Part shown: positions 25,901 through 33,983 of the stretch, piece after piece | How the letters are laid out: each line of letters starts with the position of its first letter | How positions within the stretch are numbered: position 1 is the stretch's first letter | Program-made: the position numbers and the translations under genes | The notes under the pieces: model-generated | Databases searched by the model: none | Told to the model about the DNA's origin: nothing | Seen by the model: the letters and a program-made list of their open reading frames with translations, nothing else | Source of the DNA: JAKFFN01 sp964444305 | GTDB lineage: Bacteria > Sumerlaeota > Sumerlaeia > Sumerlaeales > Sumerlaeaceae | DNA length: 44,373 bases | Reading direction: 5' to 3' | NCBI GenBank assembly: GCA_964444305.1 | Contig: CAYUGQ010000005.1 | Span: forward strand, 1-44,373

Positions 25901-26607
25901 TCGTTCTTGTTCGGACCAAAAACCCGACTATCAATAGACGACACAACGCCTGCCAGACGTTTCTCCAGTGTCGTCCTCCAGTTAATCGCCAGGAAAGGCA
26001 AAGACGCCAATTCCGCTGTCAGTTCACGATTCGTGGTTTGCTTATGCATCACCTCATTACACCTCGCGACCGACCATTGCGGCGCCGGCCGCTCCATCAA
26101 TTCCAGACTGCTCCCCGCCATGACTGTTCCTTCCCGCAGCACCCGGAAATACCAACCCGTGCGCCCGGTCTCCTGAATCTGTAACGCCAGATCCTTCACG
26201 CGAAACCGCCGTGCCGGTTTCCAACAAGGCTGGCGCGGCTGCGATATCTGGATCAATGCATTACAAAACTGATAAACATCGCCAACACAGACATCCGTCT
26301 CCGTCGCATTTTCCATCGCCAAATTCTCCCCATGAGCCCCCACCGACATCCCCTCCAGGCCCGGCAAGCTCTGCCAGTACGCATAGTGCTCCGTCGCATA
26401 AGCGAAAACCGCCTTCTCCGGCCCACCATGGTTCTTGATATCAGCGATCTCATCACCGGAAAGTCCTGTACTGCTCAGCCAGATCTCCCCCTCAATTGGC
26501 TCCTTAAAGATTCCAGTCGTCCATGGCCGGTCCATAGGATTCTGAGCTCCCGCTTCTCCAAGCTGCCGCACCCAGCCCGTCAGCAATGTTCTAACAAACG
26601 GCTTCAT
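25897..26607 (-). CDS. MOSC domain protein (YiiM-like)
   Basis: 236 residues. MOSC core: IKNHGGPEKAVFAYATEHY, the block VGAHGENLAM, GDVYQFCNALIQISQPRQPCWK (split as GDVYQFCNALIQ and QISQPRQPCWK) with the conserved Cys, and GWYFRVLREG. The C-terminal helical part is of YiiM type. YiiM-like enzymes use a molybdenum cofactor to reduce N-hydroxylated compounds; that activity is inferred from family. Its ATG overlaps the stop of the upstream metallophosphoesterase by 4 nt, so both are one operon. Confidence 0.88.
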   Translation of the reverse strand: MKPFVRTLLTGWVRQLGEAGAQNPMDRPWTTGIFKEPIEGEIWLSSTGLSGDEIADIKNHGGPEKAVFAYATEHYAYWQSLPGLEGMSVGAHGENLAMENATETDVCVGDVYQFCNALIQISQPRQPCWKPARRFRVKDLALQIQETGRTGWYFRVLREGTVMAGSSLELMERPAPQWSVARCNEVMHKQTTNRELTAELASLPFLAINWRTTLEKRLAGVVSSIDSRVFGPNKND

Positions 26608-27860
26608 GCGCCCGCGCTTTCCTTTTGAACCAGTTCAATTACACAAATTTCCGGCGGCACCCCAACCCGCACAGGCAGTAAGCCCATCCCCACACCCGAT
26701 GAAATATTAACCCGACACCCCGGTCCTTCCACCAATCCGTAAGCATACTTCTGACCATAACCTGACGGCACAACCGGAGTACCAAAAAACGGCAGCCGCA
26801 CCTGTCCGCCATGGGTATGTCCGCTCAACATCAGGTCCACCCTTGCCGCCCCGCTGGCAATAGCCTTGTCTTCCGCCACATCCGGATTATGGCTTAAAAG
26901 AATCCGGACCATATCGTCAGGAACGTTCTGCAACGCCTTCTCCGGCTCCACCTTATCCTCCCAAAGATCACCAACCCCCGCAATGCAGATTCCGCCCGCC
27001 TCCGGCGCATCTCTCAGACTCCCCTCCGCATTAACGAACACCCGCGAGTTATCAATCATGGAAATGCCAGCCTCCGCAAAGGCCTGCCGTGTTTTGTCCA
27101 CATCCGCCCACCAGTCATGATTGCCCAGCACACCGACCGTTCCCACACGGCCACGAAGCCTCGACAGCTCCGCCGCAGTCTGCCCGATCAGCTCCCCCCG
27201 CGACGTAATATAATCCCCCGTCAAAGCCACCAGGTCCGGCTTCAAACTATTCGCCAGATCCACCGCATCCCGCACGTGCTCGATGGAAATCCATTCATCA
27301 TGATGCAGGTCCGTCAACTGGACAATCCGAAACCCGTCAAATGATACCGGCAAGTTTTCAATTGGAACCCGAACCCGCCGCACTGTCAGCCAGCCGGGCC
27401 GCACAAGCACCGGATAACTCCCGCTCCCCACAAGGATCAAACCCGCACTCGCCCCTGTCGCCTGACGCAAAAAAGCCCGCCGTTCAGGCGACGCAGGAAG
27501 CTCATTAACAGAACTGGATAATCCTCCTGCCACGCTTCGACCACGCCCCTCCATCCAGCGTCCCACCATCGTCATCAGAGCAAACAACGTAACCCCGTAA
27601 ATCAAAAAATTGATAAACGATGCCGCCAGCAAACCCGGCAGCTCAAAGTAATGCCCCGTCGGCGGAGACACCACATAAACAACAGCTTTCCCCGGCAACA
27701 GCAACAGTGCACACACTCGATTGACCAGCGAAAGCCCATGCTGATGATCAGTCGAAATATAAATCGGCAGCAAAAAAAGCCGCTGTACCACAGGCAACCC
27801 GGCAAGCACCACCGCCGCCAAAAAGCTCCACCCTGCTCGCTGAATCATCTGTTTATCCAT
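26604..27860 (-). CDS. Membrane-anchored calcineurin-like metallophosphoesterase (YkuE/YaeI-like)
   Basis: 418 residues. Three hydrophobic segments (about 11-30, 43-65, 76-98), then a twin-arginine-like motif ERRAFLRQ at 126-133 followed by a hydrophobic stretch, then the phosphoesterase domain with all dinuclear metal motifs: VQLTDLHHD, ALTGDYI, VLGNHDWW, LSHNPD and LSGHTHGGQV. YaeI-type members hydrolyse phosphodiester bonds in lipids such as UDP-diacylglucosamine; here the substrate is unknown. The catalytic domain is probably periplasmic. Translationally coupled to the MOSC gene downstream. Confidence 0.85.
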   Translation of the reverse strand: MDKQMIQRAGWSFLAAVVLAGLPVVQRLFLLPIYISTDHQHGLSLVNRVCALLLLPGKAVVYVVSPPTGHYFELPGLLAASFINFLIYGVTLFALMTMVGRWMEGRGRSVAGGLSSSVNELPASPERRAFLRQATGASAGLILVGSGSYPVLVRPGWLTVRRVRVPIENLPVSFDGFRIVQLTDLHHDEWISIEHVRDAVDLANSLKPDLVALTGDYITSRGELIGQTAAELSRLRGRVGTVGVLGNHDWWADVDKTRQAFAEAGISMIDNSRVFVNAEGSLRDAPEAGGICIAGVGDLWEDKVEPEKALQNVPDDMVRILLSHNPDVAEDKAIASGAARVDLMLSGHTHGGQVRLPFFGTPVVPSGYGQKYAYGLVEGPGCRVNISSGVGMGLLPVRVGVPPEICVIELVQKESAGA

Positions 27861-27938
27861 ACTTCACGAAATACCTGCCACCGCTGCCCCTTGTTCTGCG
27901 TGATCGCACGCCAGCCGGCAGATCCTGTAATGAAAATA

Positions 27939-28532
27939 TCATGGGCCAAACCGCATCAGGTCACCCTTGGACATCGTACCGTTTGATGGATCATATAGGA
28001 TAATCCCATGATCATCCCGCAGGTCCGGACCATAACTCCACAATGTCCATTTCACCCCACGGCGATCCCCCGTCAGCCGCCGAAAATGCTCCTGCACATG
28101 CCCCGCCGGCTGAGTTTTTCCCAGGTAAACCGTGCGGTAATCATGCATGTAAAAATAAGTGTTCCGCTCACTCTCATCCACACCTGTACGCCGCCCGGGA
28201 AAAATGTCCAGCGGCAGCACATTCATATAAGACACCGGCGTAGACAGCCGGGTCGGAACAAACACAATAGGCTCTCCGGCGAACAGCGCACGGTCTCGCG
28301 GATTTCCATATTCCGGATACCGCCCGTTAAAATCTCCCGCATACATTTCCAGCGCCGTAGCAACTGACCGCTGATCAGCCATCGCCCGAGACACCCGCGC
28401 CCGCGTGGTTGCCAGCATGAAATTAGGCACCGCAATAGCCGCCAATATGGCAATGATGGCCACCACGATCAGCAGTTCGATAAGGGTAAAGGCCCGGCGC
28501 CACTGGCACCGGACCTTCAAGATTCTGCTCAT
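27939..28532 (-). CDS. Pseudopilin-like protein 2
   Basis: 197 residues. Leader MSRILKVRCQWRRA, then FTLIELLIVVAIIAILAAIA; the residue before the cut is Ala rather than Gly. Shared blocks with the other two pseudopilins: LSTPVSYMN, SYGPDLRD and YDPSNGTMSKGD. The ATG overlaps the TAA of the upstream LamG gene (TAATG), so it is translated coupled to a secreted protein bearing the W-x-x-Y ending. An in-frame start at 28547 exists inside the upstream gene and is not preferred. Confidence 0.85.
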   Translation of the reverse strand: MSRILKVRCQWRRAFTLIELLIVVAIIAILAAIAVPNFMLATTRARVSRAMADQRSVATALEMYAGDFNGRYPEYGNPRDRALFAGEPIVFVPTRLSTPVSYMNVLPLDIFPGRRTGVDESERNTYFYMHDYRTVYLGKTQPAGHVQEHFRRLTGDRRGVKWTLWSYGPDLRDDHGIILYDPSNGTMSKGDLMRFGP

Positions 28533-29410
28533 TAATACAACGACCACTCAGCCACGTCAGCCTGCTCGCCACGCCCGTCAGAGAACGGATTGTCTACGCT
28601 TCCATTCTCCGACCAGTCCTTTCGCCACACCGCAAACTCATCAACGGCCACGCCGTCGCCCCGCATCGTAATTGCGATTCGCGAAGCATCATGCACCTGA
28701 AAGCCGGCAACATCGATGGCATAAGGGTAAAGCCCCACCGCATGACCATTGAGATAAAGCCGCGCAACACTCCCGGCCCTATAAACATCATGCCCCAGCG
28801 CAGTATTATACTCCAGGCCCGCCGAGTGAATCGTCACCCCCAGGTGACGCCATTCATTAAGCGACGCCTCCTCCTCGCCGACATCTATCCAGTTCGTAAA
28901 GCCTGGAGCATCCACAAATGATCCATGCGTACCGGCAACTCCAAACCGGTCATTCCCCGGATGCAAAACATCCCGCGAAACATGAATCCGTGCCCCCGAC
29001 CGCAATCCAATTTCCACCGTGGATGACGTCATGGTCGGCAGCCATTTAAACCAGAACTCAATCGTCAGGTCTCCGTCCAGATCCGGTGCCGACAGCGTGC
29101 TGAGCAATGTCTGCGTGCCCAGCCGGACGGAATGCGTTCCAAAGATGGCACCGGCCGTATCTTCCAGCGCAGCAATGGGCTGAAGAGCCGAAGAAGGAAT
29201 CAGGGCCAACCCTGCCGGCAGAGGGCTTTCCGCCGGGGCTTCCTGCTCAGTAACATTCTCAAAGTGATAAAGGGCTACGGTCGCTTCATCGACCGCGTTA
29301 ACGCGAGTCCAGTGGACATGGGCAAAAGCAGGCACCGCCAGGCAGGCAGTCGCAATCACCATTAGTCCAGCAGAAACCCGCGTCCCCGCCCCATGAAAGG
29401 CGTGAAACAT
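28532..29410 (-). CDS. Secreted LamG/concanavalin-A-like protein with C-terminal W-x-x-Y ending
   Basis: 292 residues from ATG 29410 (AGGAG 7 nt upstream). A signal peptide ends near AVPAFA. The body has the LamG-like order of strands: VALYHFEN, GDLTIEFWFKWLP, EWRHLGVTIHSAG, ARLYLNGHAVG and VDEFAVWRKD, as in carbohydrate- or ligand-binding jelly-roll domains. The last residues are ADVAEWSLY, matching two other proteins in the window in position and pattern. Its stop overlaps the start of pseudopilin 2, suggesting a functional link between the two products. Confidence 0.75.
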   Translation of the reverse strand: MFHAFHGAGTRVSAGLMVIATACLAVPAFAHVHWTRVNAVDEATVALYHFENVTEQEAPAESPLPAGLALIPSSALQPIAALEDTAGAIFGTHSVRLGTQTLLSTLSAPDLDGDLTIEFWFKWLPTMTSSTVEIGLRSGARIHVSRDVLHPGNDRFGVAGTHGSFVDAPGFTNWIDVGEEEASLNEWRHLGVTIHSAGLEYNTALGHDVYRAGSVARLYLNGHAVGLYPYAIDVAGFQVHDASRIAITMRGDGVAVDEFAVWRKDWSENGSVDNPFSDGRGEQADVAEWSLY

Positions 29411-29450
29411 CAACAATCTCCTGTAATTTTAAAAGTCTGTAATCAAAACG

Positions 29451-29975
29451 CTACGCAGATGCAGCGATGACAGACTCCGGCGGAGGCACAGGAGGGGACG
29501 CGAAATGGTCCACATGAAGAATCTCATCTGGATAAACAAAAGCTACAAAATGTAACGTGATCACCGGCCGAATGGTCTCCATCGGCAGCGCCACCACCTG
29601 CATAGACATCGGCAGATACGTCGCAGTCCCCGGCGGGCCAAAGGGATGACAACTGGGCATCCGGAAAAACAGGCCCTCGTGGTGTTTGGCCCCTTGCCCA
29701 TTTTCATCACACTGGCAGGCATCACCCATAGGGCAGAAATCACCACAGCACGAACATCCGCACGTCGACTTTTTCACAGGTGGAAGGGCAGAACAACATG
29801 AGTCCACCGCGTCACTTCCACGGCCGGCTTTCTCATCAATAATCGCTGCCAGCGACCGGGAAAATTCCGCCAGAGACGGCCCATAGATCGTCAGGCCTTC
29901 CATAATAAAGTTCACCGCCATAAAGCACAGAAGCGACATGGCGATGAAAGACCTTTGATGGCGAAATCTTAGCAT
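29451..29975 (-). CDS. Cys-rich single-pass protein of unknown function
   Basis: 174 residues. One N-terminal hydrophobic segment (about 10-30). Residues about 58-92 carry nine cysteines in a short stretch (DSCCSALPPVKKSTCGCSCC, then CPMGDACQC), then a HH pair and PSCHPFGPPG. The pattern suggests metal binding, with the domain outside the cytoplasm. The tail is Pro-rich (ASPPVPPPES). Weak Shine-Dalgarno. It is in the same direction as the LamG gene, 40 nt upstream of its ATG, so it may head an operon with it. No family recognised. Confidence 0.6.
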   Translation of the reverse strand: MLRFRHQRSFIAMSLLCFMAVNFIMEGLTIYGPSLAEFSRSLAAIIDEKAGRGSDAVDSCCSALPPVKKSTCGCSCCGDFCPMGDACQCDENGQGAKHHEGLFFRMPSCHPFGPPGTATYLPMSMQVVALPMETIRPVITLHFVAFVYPDEILHVDHFASPPVPPPESVIAASA

Positions 29976-30075
29976 GAACCTGATTTGCGCTATTGTATCA
30001 GGCTTCGTTTATTTTAGACCCCGGCCCAGCCTGTGAGACTGTCCGTCCCAAAAACCATCTGATTCTGAGTAAATA

Positions 30076-30104
30076 TTGTGCAGCAATCTAAGCCAGACTA
30101 ATTA
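30076..30104 (+). promoter_or_regulatory. Candidate sigma70-type promoter of the phosphodiesterase gene
   Basis: TTGTGC (30076-30081) and TAATTA (30099-30104) are spaced by 17 nt. Predicted transcript start near 30111 leaves about 20 nt of leader with a TGGGG Shine-Dalgarno. Confidence 0.45.
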
Positions 30105-30129
30105 ATAAAGTAGTTTGGTGGGGTTTTTC

Positions 30130-32919
30130 ATGACCGTTATCAGTAAGCGTCATGCGCGCATGTTCGTTGTTCTTTCCGCAGTTTTTACTATCATATTTTC
30201 GGCCGCAGTCGCCGCCGCTGCCGGGCCCGGCATCTCCAATGATTTTGACGGTCGACGCGTCCTCATCCTCGGCATCGACGGAGCACAACGCGACGCCCTT
30301 CAAACCCTCATTAATCAAAACCGCGCCCCTAACATTGCCAGCCTCGCCAACACCGGCGTATCCTACTGGAACATGGAAGCGGGCGGACCCCTGCAAACCC
30401 CATCCGTGCAACCCACCCTCACAGGCCCCGGCTGGGCCTCAATCCTGACCGGCACCTTTCACAATAAAAACGGACGCTACGACAACGATTCCGACTGGTA
30501 TCTCGATGGCCGGTTCCACCTCTACCCGCACTTCTACCGTCACATCCGCGCGATTTATCCAAACGCATGGCTCGGCTCCGTCGGCCACGCCACCACCCCC
30601 AATAATGTTTTGCTTCGCAGTGGAGACGGTGTGGCCAATCTTGTCTACACTCCCACCAGTGCGGAAAAAAATAGCGGCGTTGGAGATGTCCGCGTCACGC
30701 AACGCGTCGTATCTGTATTGCAAAATCAAAACCCCGACGCCCTCTTCGTCCACTTTCTCACTCCGGATGGAGCCGGTCATGCCCACGGCTACGGCAAGAC
30801 AATTCCCCAATACATGAGCACCCTCGAAACTGTCGATAATCATATTGGCGACATCCTGAATGCCCTGCGCAATCGTCCTCAATACGCCGCCGAAAAATGG
30901 CTGGTGATTGTGACAACCGATCATGGCGGCGGTCTCAATAAAGCCCACGGCAGTCAGTCAGATGACGACCGCCACATCTTTGGTATTTTCAACGGCCTGG
31001 GCTTCAGTGGCGGAATTATTAACAACACCAAAACGTTTCAGTCCCTCTTTTTCCCGACCGTATTAAATTATCTGGGTATCGCTGTTGATCCCGACTGGGA
31101 TACCGAAGACCCGCCCGCTGACTCGGCCGCACCTTATCCAACCCCCGTCCACGGGGTTTTTATTACGGATGTTCAGCGCAGCGTGAAAGATCCCAAATCC
31201 GCCGACAACGTCACCATCTCTGCCCACATTACCGGCGCAGATTCCGTAACTCTACATCTTGCCATTAACAACTCTGCCTTCACCCCCACCCCCATGACCC
31301 TCACAGGTAGTAACCGCTGGGAAGTCACCGTGCCCTCTCATCCAGAAGGCACCCGCGTGAGATACTTTTTTGAAGGAAGTAACACCGACACAACCAGCCG
31401 CCTTCCTTTCCCCAGCGCCGCCATTCCCTATTATTCCTACACCGTCGAAGACAAGCGCACCGACGCCACAGACCTCGTCATAAATGAGATCATGTATAAC
31501 CCTGCCGGTGGCGACAACTCCACCCGCGCCGAATGGGTTGAAATTTATAACCGCCGCAATGCTCCCATTAACGTCAGCCATTACTGGGCTGCCGACACCG
31601 TCGCTTCACCGGAAGACTTTCTGATTCCGGAAGGCACTATTATCCCCCCAAACGGCTACCTTCTCCTCGTGTGGGATTACAATCTGTTTATATCAAGTTA
31701 CCCTGCCCTTGCCGCCGATCCCACCGTCGTCATTGTCGATATCGGAGGCGCCTACGCTCTCAACAATGATGCTGATTCCCCCAGCCTGATCCACGTCAAT
31801 GACTATCAGTGGAACTACCTGCGCAGCGAACCCTTCCAGCACGTTCCATACAGCGCCACAGCTCCCTGGCCCCATAACACCAGCGGCGGTCCGTCCATTG
31901 AACTTAATCACCCCACACTGGACGTCGCCAATCCCGCCAATTGGAGTCTGTCCACAGCAAGTCACGGCACACCGGGAAAGCCCAACAGCTCTCTGGAATC
32001 CTCCGGATTGGCCATTATGGGTGTATCGCGTAACCTGGAATTCCCGTCTAGCGCGGACCCCATACTAATAACCGCTACAATCAAAGCCGATGACATCTAT
32101 GTCGCTGCTTATGTCCATGCCACCGTCGGCACAGCAAACCGGACTGTGCTGATGACCCGCCTCAATAATCATACCCTTCAAGCAAATCTTGGCACCGTCC
32201 CAAACGACACCCTGATTCAATATCACATCCAGGCCGCAGCCGGAACTCACATGGTCACGTGGCCGTCAAATGCCCCTTCCAGCCGCGAAATCTTCCGCGT
32301 AAATGATCACCCCGCCATACCCGGTGATCTCGTGATAAATGAAGTGGATTACGACCCCCAGGGGACCGACAACGGCACCAACAGCGAATGGTTCGAAATC
32401 GTCAACACCACACCGCGCGCCCTCGACGTTAGCCATTTCTATTACAGCGTCCGGAAAGATCATGTTCCAGCGCAATTCCCGGAAGGTACCATCATTCCCG
32501 CCAATGGCTATCTCGTTGTCGCCGGCATTAAGACGTTGTTCGAAACCCGCAACCCCTCGTTTCCCAACGATGCCGTCCTCATAGACGCTGGCTGGCCCTC
32601 CGGCACCAGCGTCATGACCAACTCCAATAATTCAAACCTCCTCGTCCGCCTCCAGCATATAAACTCTCTGCCCAGAAACGGATGGGCCCCACCCCCGGCC
32701 ATAGACGAAGTGCCCTATCGTCGAACCGGCTGGCCCTGGCCCGGCGAAGCCAGCAACCTCCCCAACAGCAATGGCCACACCATCGAACTCCTCCACCCGT
32801 CTCTCGATAACACAGACGGCAGCAACTGGCGAGTCTCAACCAACCTCCGAGGCACCCCCGGCGCAAAAAACAGCGTAAACACCACCCCGTCCTCAGTACG
32901 CGATTGGAGCGTCTATTAA
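30130..32919 (+). CDS. Secreted type I phosphodiesterase (alkaline phosphatase superfamily) with two lamin-tail domains and W-x-x-Y ending
   Basis: 929 residues from ATG 30130 (TGGGG 6 nt upstream). A signal peptide ends near AVAAAAG. Residues about 30-330: alkaline phosphatase-superfamily domain with RVLILGIDGAQRDAL (metal Asp), PTLTGPGWASILTG (nucleophile region), FLTPDGAGHAHG and TTDHGGG, so the metal set appears complete. Then an Ig-like domain, lamin-tail domain 1 (DLVINEIMYNPAGG, AEWVEIYNR, GTIIPPNGYLLLVWD), another beta domain, and lamin-tail domain 2 (DLVINEVDYDPQG, SEWFEIVN, GTIIPANGYLVVAG). The last nine residues SSVRDWSVY match two other secreted proteins here. Likely a cell-surface or extracellular phosphodiesterase or pyrophosphatase. 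Confidence 0.85.
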   Translation: MTVISKRHARMFVVLSAVFTIIFSAAVAAAAGPGISNDFDGRRVLILGIDGAQRDALQTLINQNRAPNIASLANTGVSYWNMEAGGPLQTPSVQPTLTGPGWASILTGTFHNKNGRYDNDSDWYLDGRFHLYPHFYRHIRAIYPNAWLGSVGHATTPNNVLLRSGDGVANLVYTPTSAEKNSGVGDVRVTQRVVSVLQNQNPDALFVHFLTPDGAGHAHGYGKTIPQYMSTLETVDNHIGDILNALRNRPQYAAEKWLVIVTTDHGGGLNKAHGSQSDDDRHIFGIFNGLGFSGGIINNTKTFQSLFFPTVLNYLGIAVDPDWDTEDPPADSAAPYPTPVHGVFITDVQRSVKDPKSADNVTISAHITGADSVTLHLAINNSAFTPTPMTLTGSNRWEVTVPSHPEGTRVRYFFEGSNTDTTSRLPFPSAAIPYYSYTVEDKRTDATDLVINEIMYNPAGGDNSTRAEWVEIYNRRNAPINVSHYWAADTVASPEDFLIPEGTIIPPNGYLLLVWDYNLFISSYPALAADPTVVIVDIGGAYALNNDADSPSLIHVNDYQWNYLRSEPFQHVPYSATAPWPHNTSGGPSIELNHPTLDVANPANWSLSTASHGTPGKPNSSLESSGLAIMGVSRNLEFPSSADPILITATIKADDIYVAAYVHATVGTANRTVLMTRLNNHTLQANLGTVPNDTLIQYHIQAAAGTHMVTWPSNAPSSREIFRVNDHPAIPGDLVINEVDYDPQGTDNGTNSEWFEIVNTTPRALDVSHFYYSVRKDHVPAQFPEGTIIPANGYLVVAGIKTLFETRNPSFPNDAVLIDAGWPSGTSVMTNSNNSNLLVRLQHINSLPRNGWAPPPAIDEVPYRRTGWPWPGEASNLPNSNGHTIELLHPSLDNTDGSNWRVSTNLRGTPGAKNSVNTTPSSVRDWSVY

Positions 32920-33062
32920 GGGCGTCTCCTCAGCAGGTAAACCAGCGCAAACAGCCCCAGGAGAATTGAAACTCCCGGCCCCAGCTTCCCTGCCAGAATG
33001 ACAATCAGTAATACCAGGATCGTCATCACGATCTGCTTCATTGTAAAGCTTAGTCTATCCAT
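32916..33062 (-). CDS. Possible small membrane protein, 48 residues
   Basis: Starts at ATG 33062 with AGGGG 4 nt upstream. Two hydrophobic segments (IVMTILVLLIVILAG and VSILLGLFALVYLL) separated by KLGPG, ending in RRRP. The positive C-terminus suggests it faces the cytoplasm. It overlaps the stop of the phosphodiesterase gene on the other strand by 3 nt and otherwise lies in non-coding sequence. No family known; reality uncertain. Confidence 0.45.
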   Translation of the reverse strand: MDRLSFTMKQIVMTILVLLIVILAGKLGPGVSILLGLFALVYLLRRRP

Positions 33063-33224
33063 GAAACCCCTGTGCCTGTCGCTTCTAATTTTAAGGCCCA
33101 ATTCTAGAATCTTGATACAGTAAAACGCAATGGTGAAATCTTGGCCAGATCAACTTCCTCGCTCAGCAGCAGAGTAAATATATAACCCGACGCCCACCAC
33201 TTTTGAACCCGTTCAACAAAGCCC

Positions 33225-33254
33225 TTGACAGAAACCGTCTGCCATAGCCATTCT
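33225..33254 (+). promoter_or_regulatory. Candidate promoter of the tetR-like gene
   Basis: TTGACA at 33225-33230 is a perfect -35; CATTCT at 33249-33254 with 18-nt spacing is a poor -10. It lies 40 nt before the predicted start codon. Confidence 0.33.
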
Positions 33255-33293
33255 TCGTTTTGAACATGATCAAAACAGAGAGGTCTTTTGGCA

Positions 33294-33983
33294 ATGAAAG
33301 CAGACAAGCCCGTACCGGCACCCACTAAATCGGAAGCAACCCGCGCCCGAATTCTGGAGGCAGCACTCCGCCTGTTCGATAAGCATGGATACGACGAAAC
33401 CACCATGCGGGACATCGCCGATGAGGCCGGCCTCGCCACCGGCGCAGCTTACTACTACTTTCGATCAAAACCCGAACTCGTCATGGCGTTCTACGAAGAA
33501 ACCTGCGAGCAAATTGCGCAAGAACTGCCCGCCCGCCTCGCCCGTTTGAGAAGCCTGAAATCTCGCATACAAGCCGTCCCCGATTTGTGGCTGGAAAAAT
33601 TTACTCCCCACCGCGAATTCTTAATAGTTCTCTTTCGCACCACCGTCGATCCCCGAAACCCTTTGTCACCATTTGCCCCGGAGACGCGCGATGTGCGCCG
33701 GACCGCCATTTCCTGGTTCGAGCTGGCCGTCCAGGGCGCATCCACCTCCATACCAAAAGACCTCCGCACCCACATGCCTAAGCTACTCTGGTTATACCAG
33801 ATGGGCATTATCCTTTTTTGGCTCCACGATAATTCCACCCGTCAGAAACGCACCCGCGCTCTCCTGGAAGGCACCCTCGAACTCATAACCATGGGAATCC
33901 AGATGGCAAACCTCCCTCTCATGGGACGCATCCGCCGAAAAGTCGTCACCATCGCCGACGCCGCAGGCATGGACAAACTGTAA
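33294..33983 (+). CDS. TetR/AcrR family transcriptional regulator
   Basis: 229 residues from ATG 33294. N-terminal TetR helix-turn-helix: ILEAALRLFDKHGYDETTM followed by RDIADEAGLATGAAYYYF and RSKPELV. The C-terminal ligand domain is helical and not assignable to a ligand. GAGAGG lies 10 nt upstream. The stop overlaps the start of the next gene (TAATG), so regulator and membrane SRPBCC protein are co-expressed and probably linked in function; such a regulator commonly represses its own operon. Confidence 0.9.
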   Translation: MKADKPVPAPTKSEATRARILEAALRLFDKHGYDETTMRDIADEAGLATGAAYYYFRSKPELVMAFYEETCEQIAQELPARLARLRSLKSRIQAVPDLWLEKFTPHREFLIVLFRTTVDPRNPLSPFAPETRDVRRTAISWFELAVQGASTSIPKDLRTHMPKLLWLYQMGIILFWLHDNSTRQKRTRALLEGTLELITMGIQMANLPLMGRIRRKVVTIADAAGMDKL

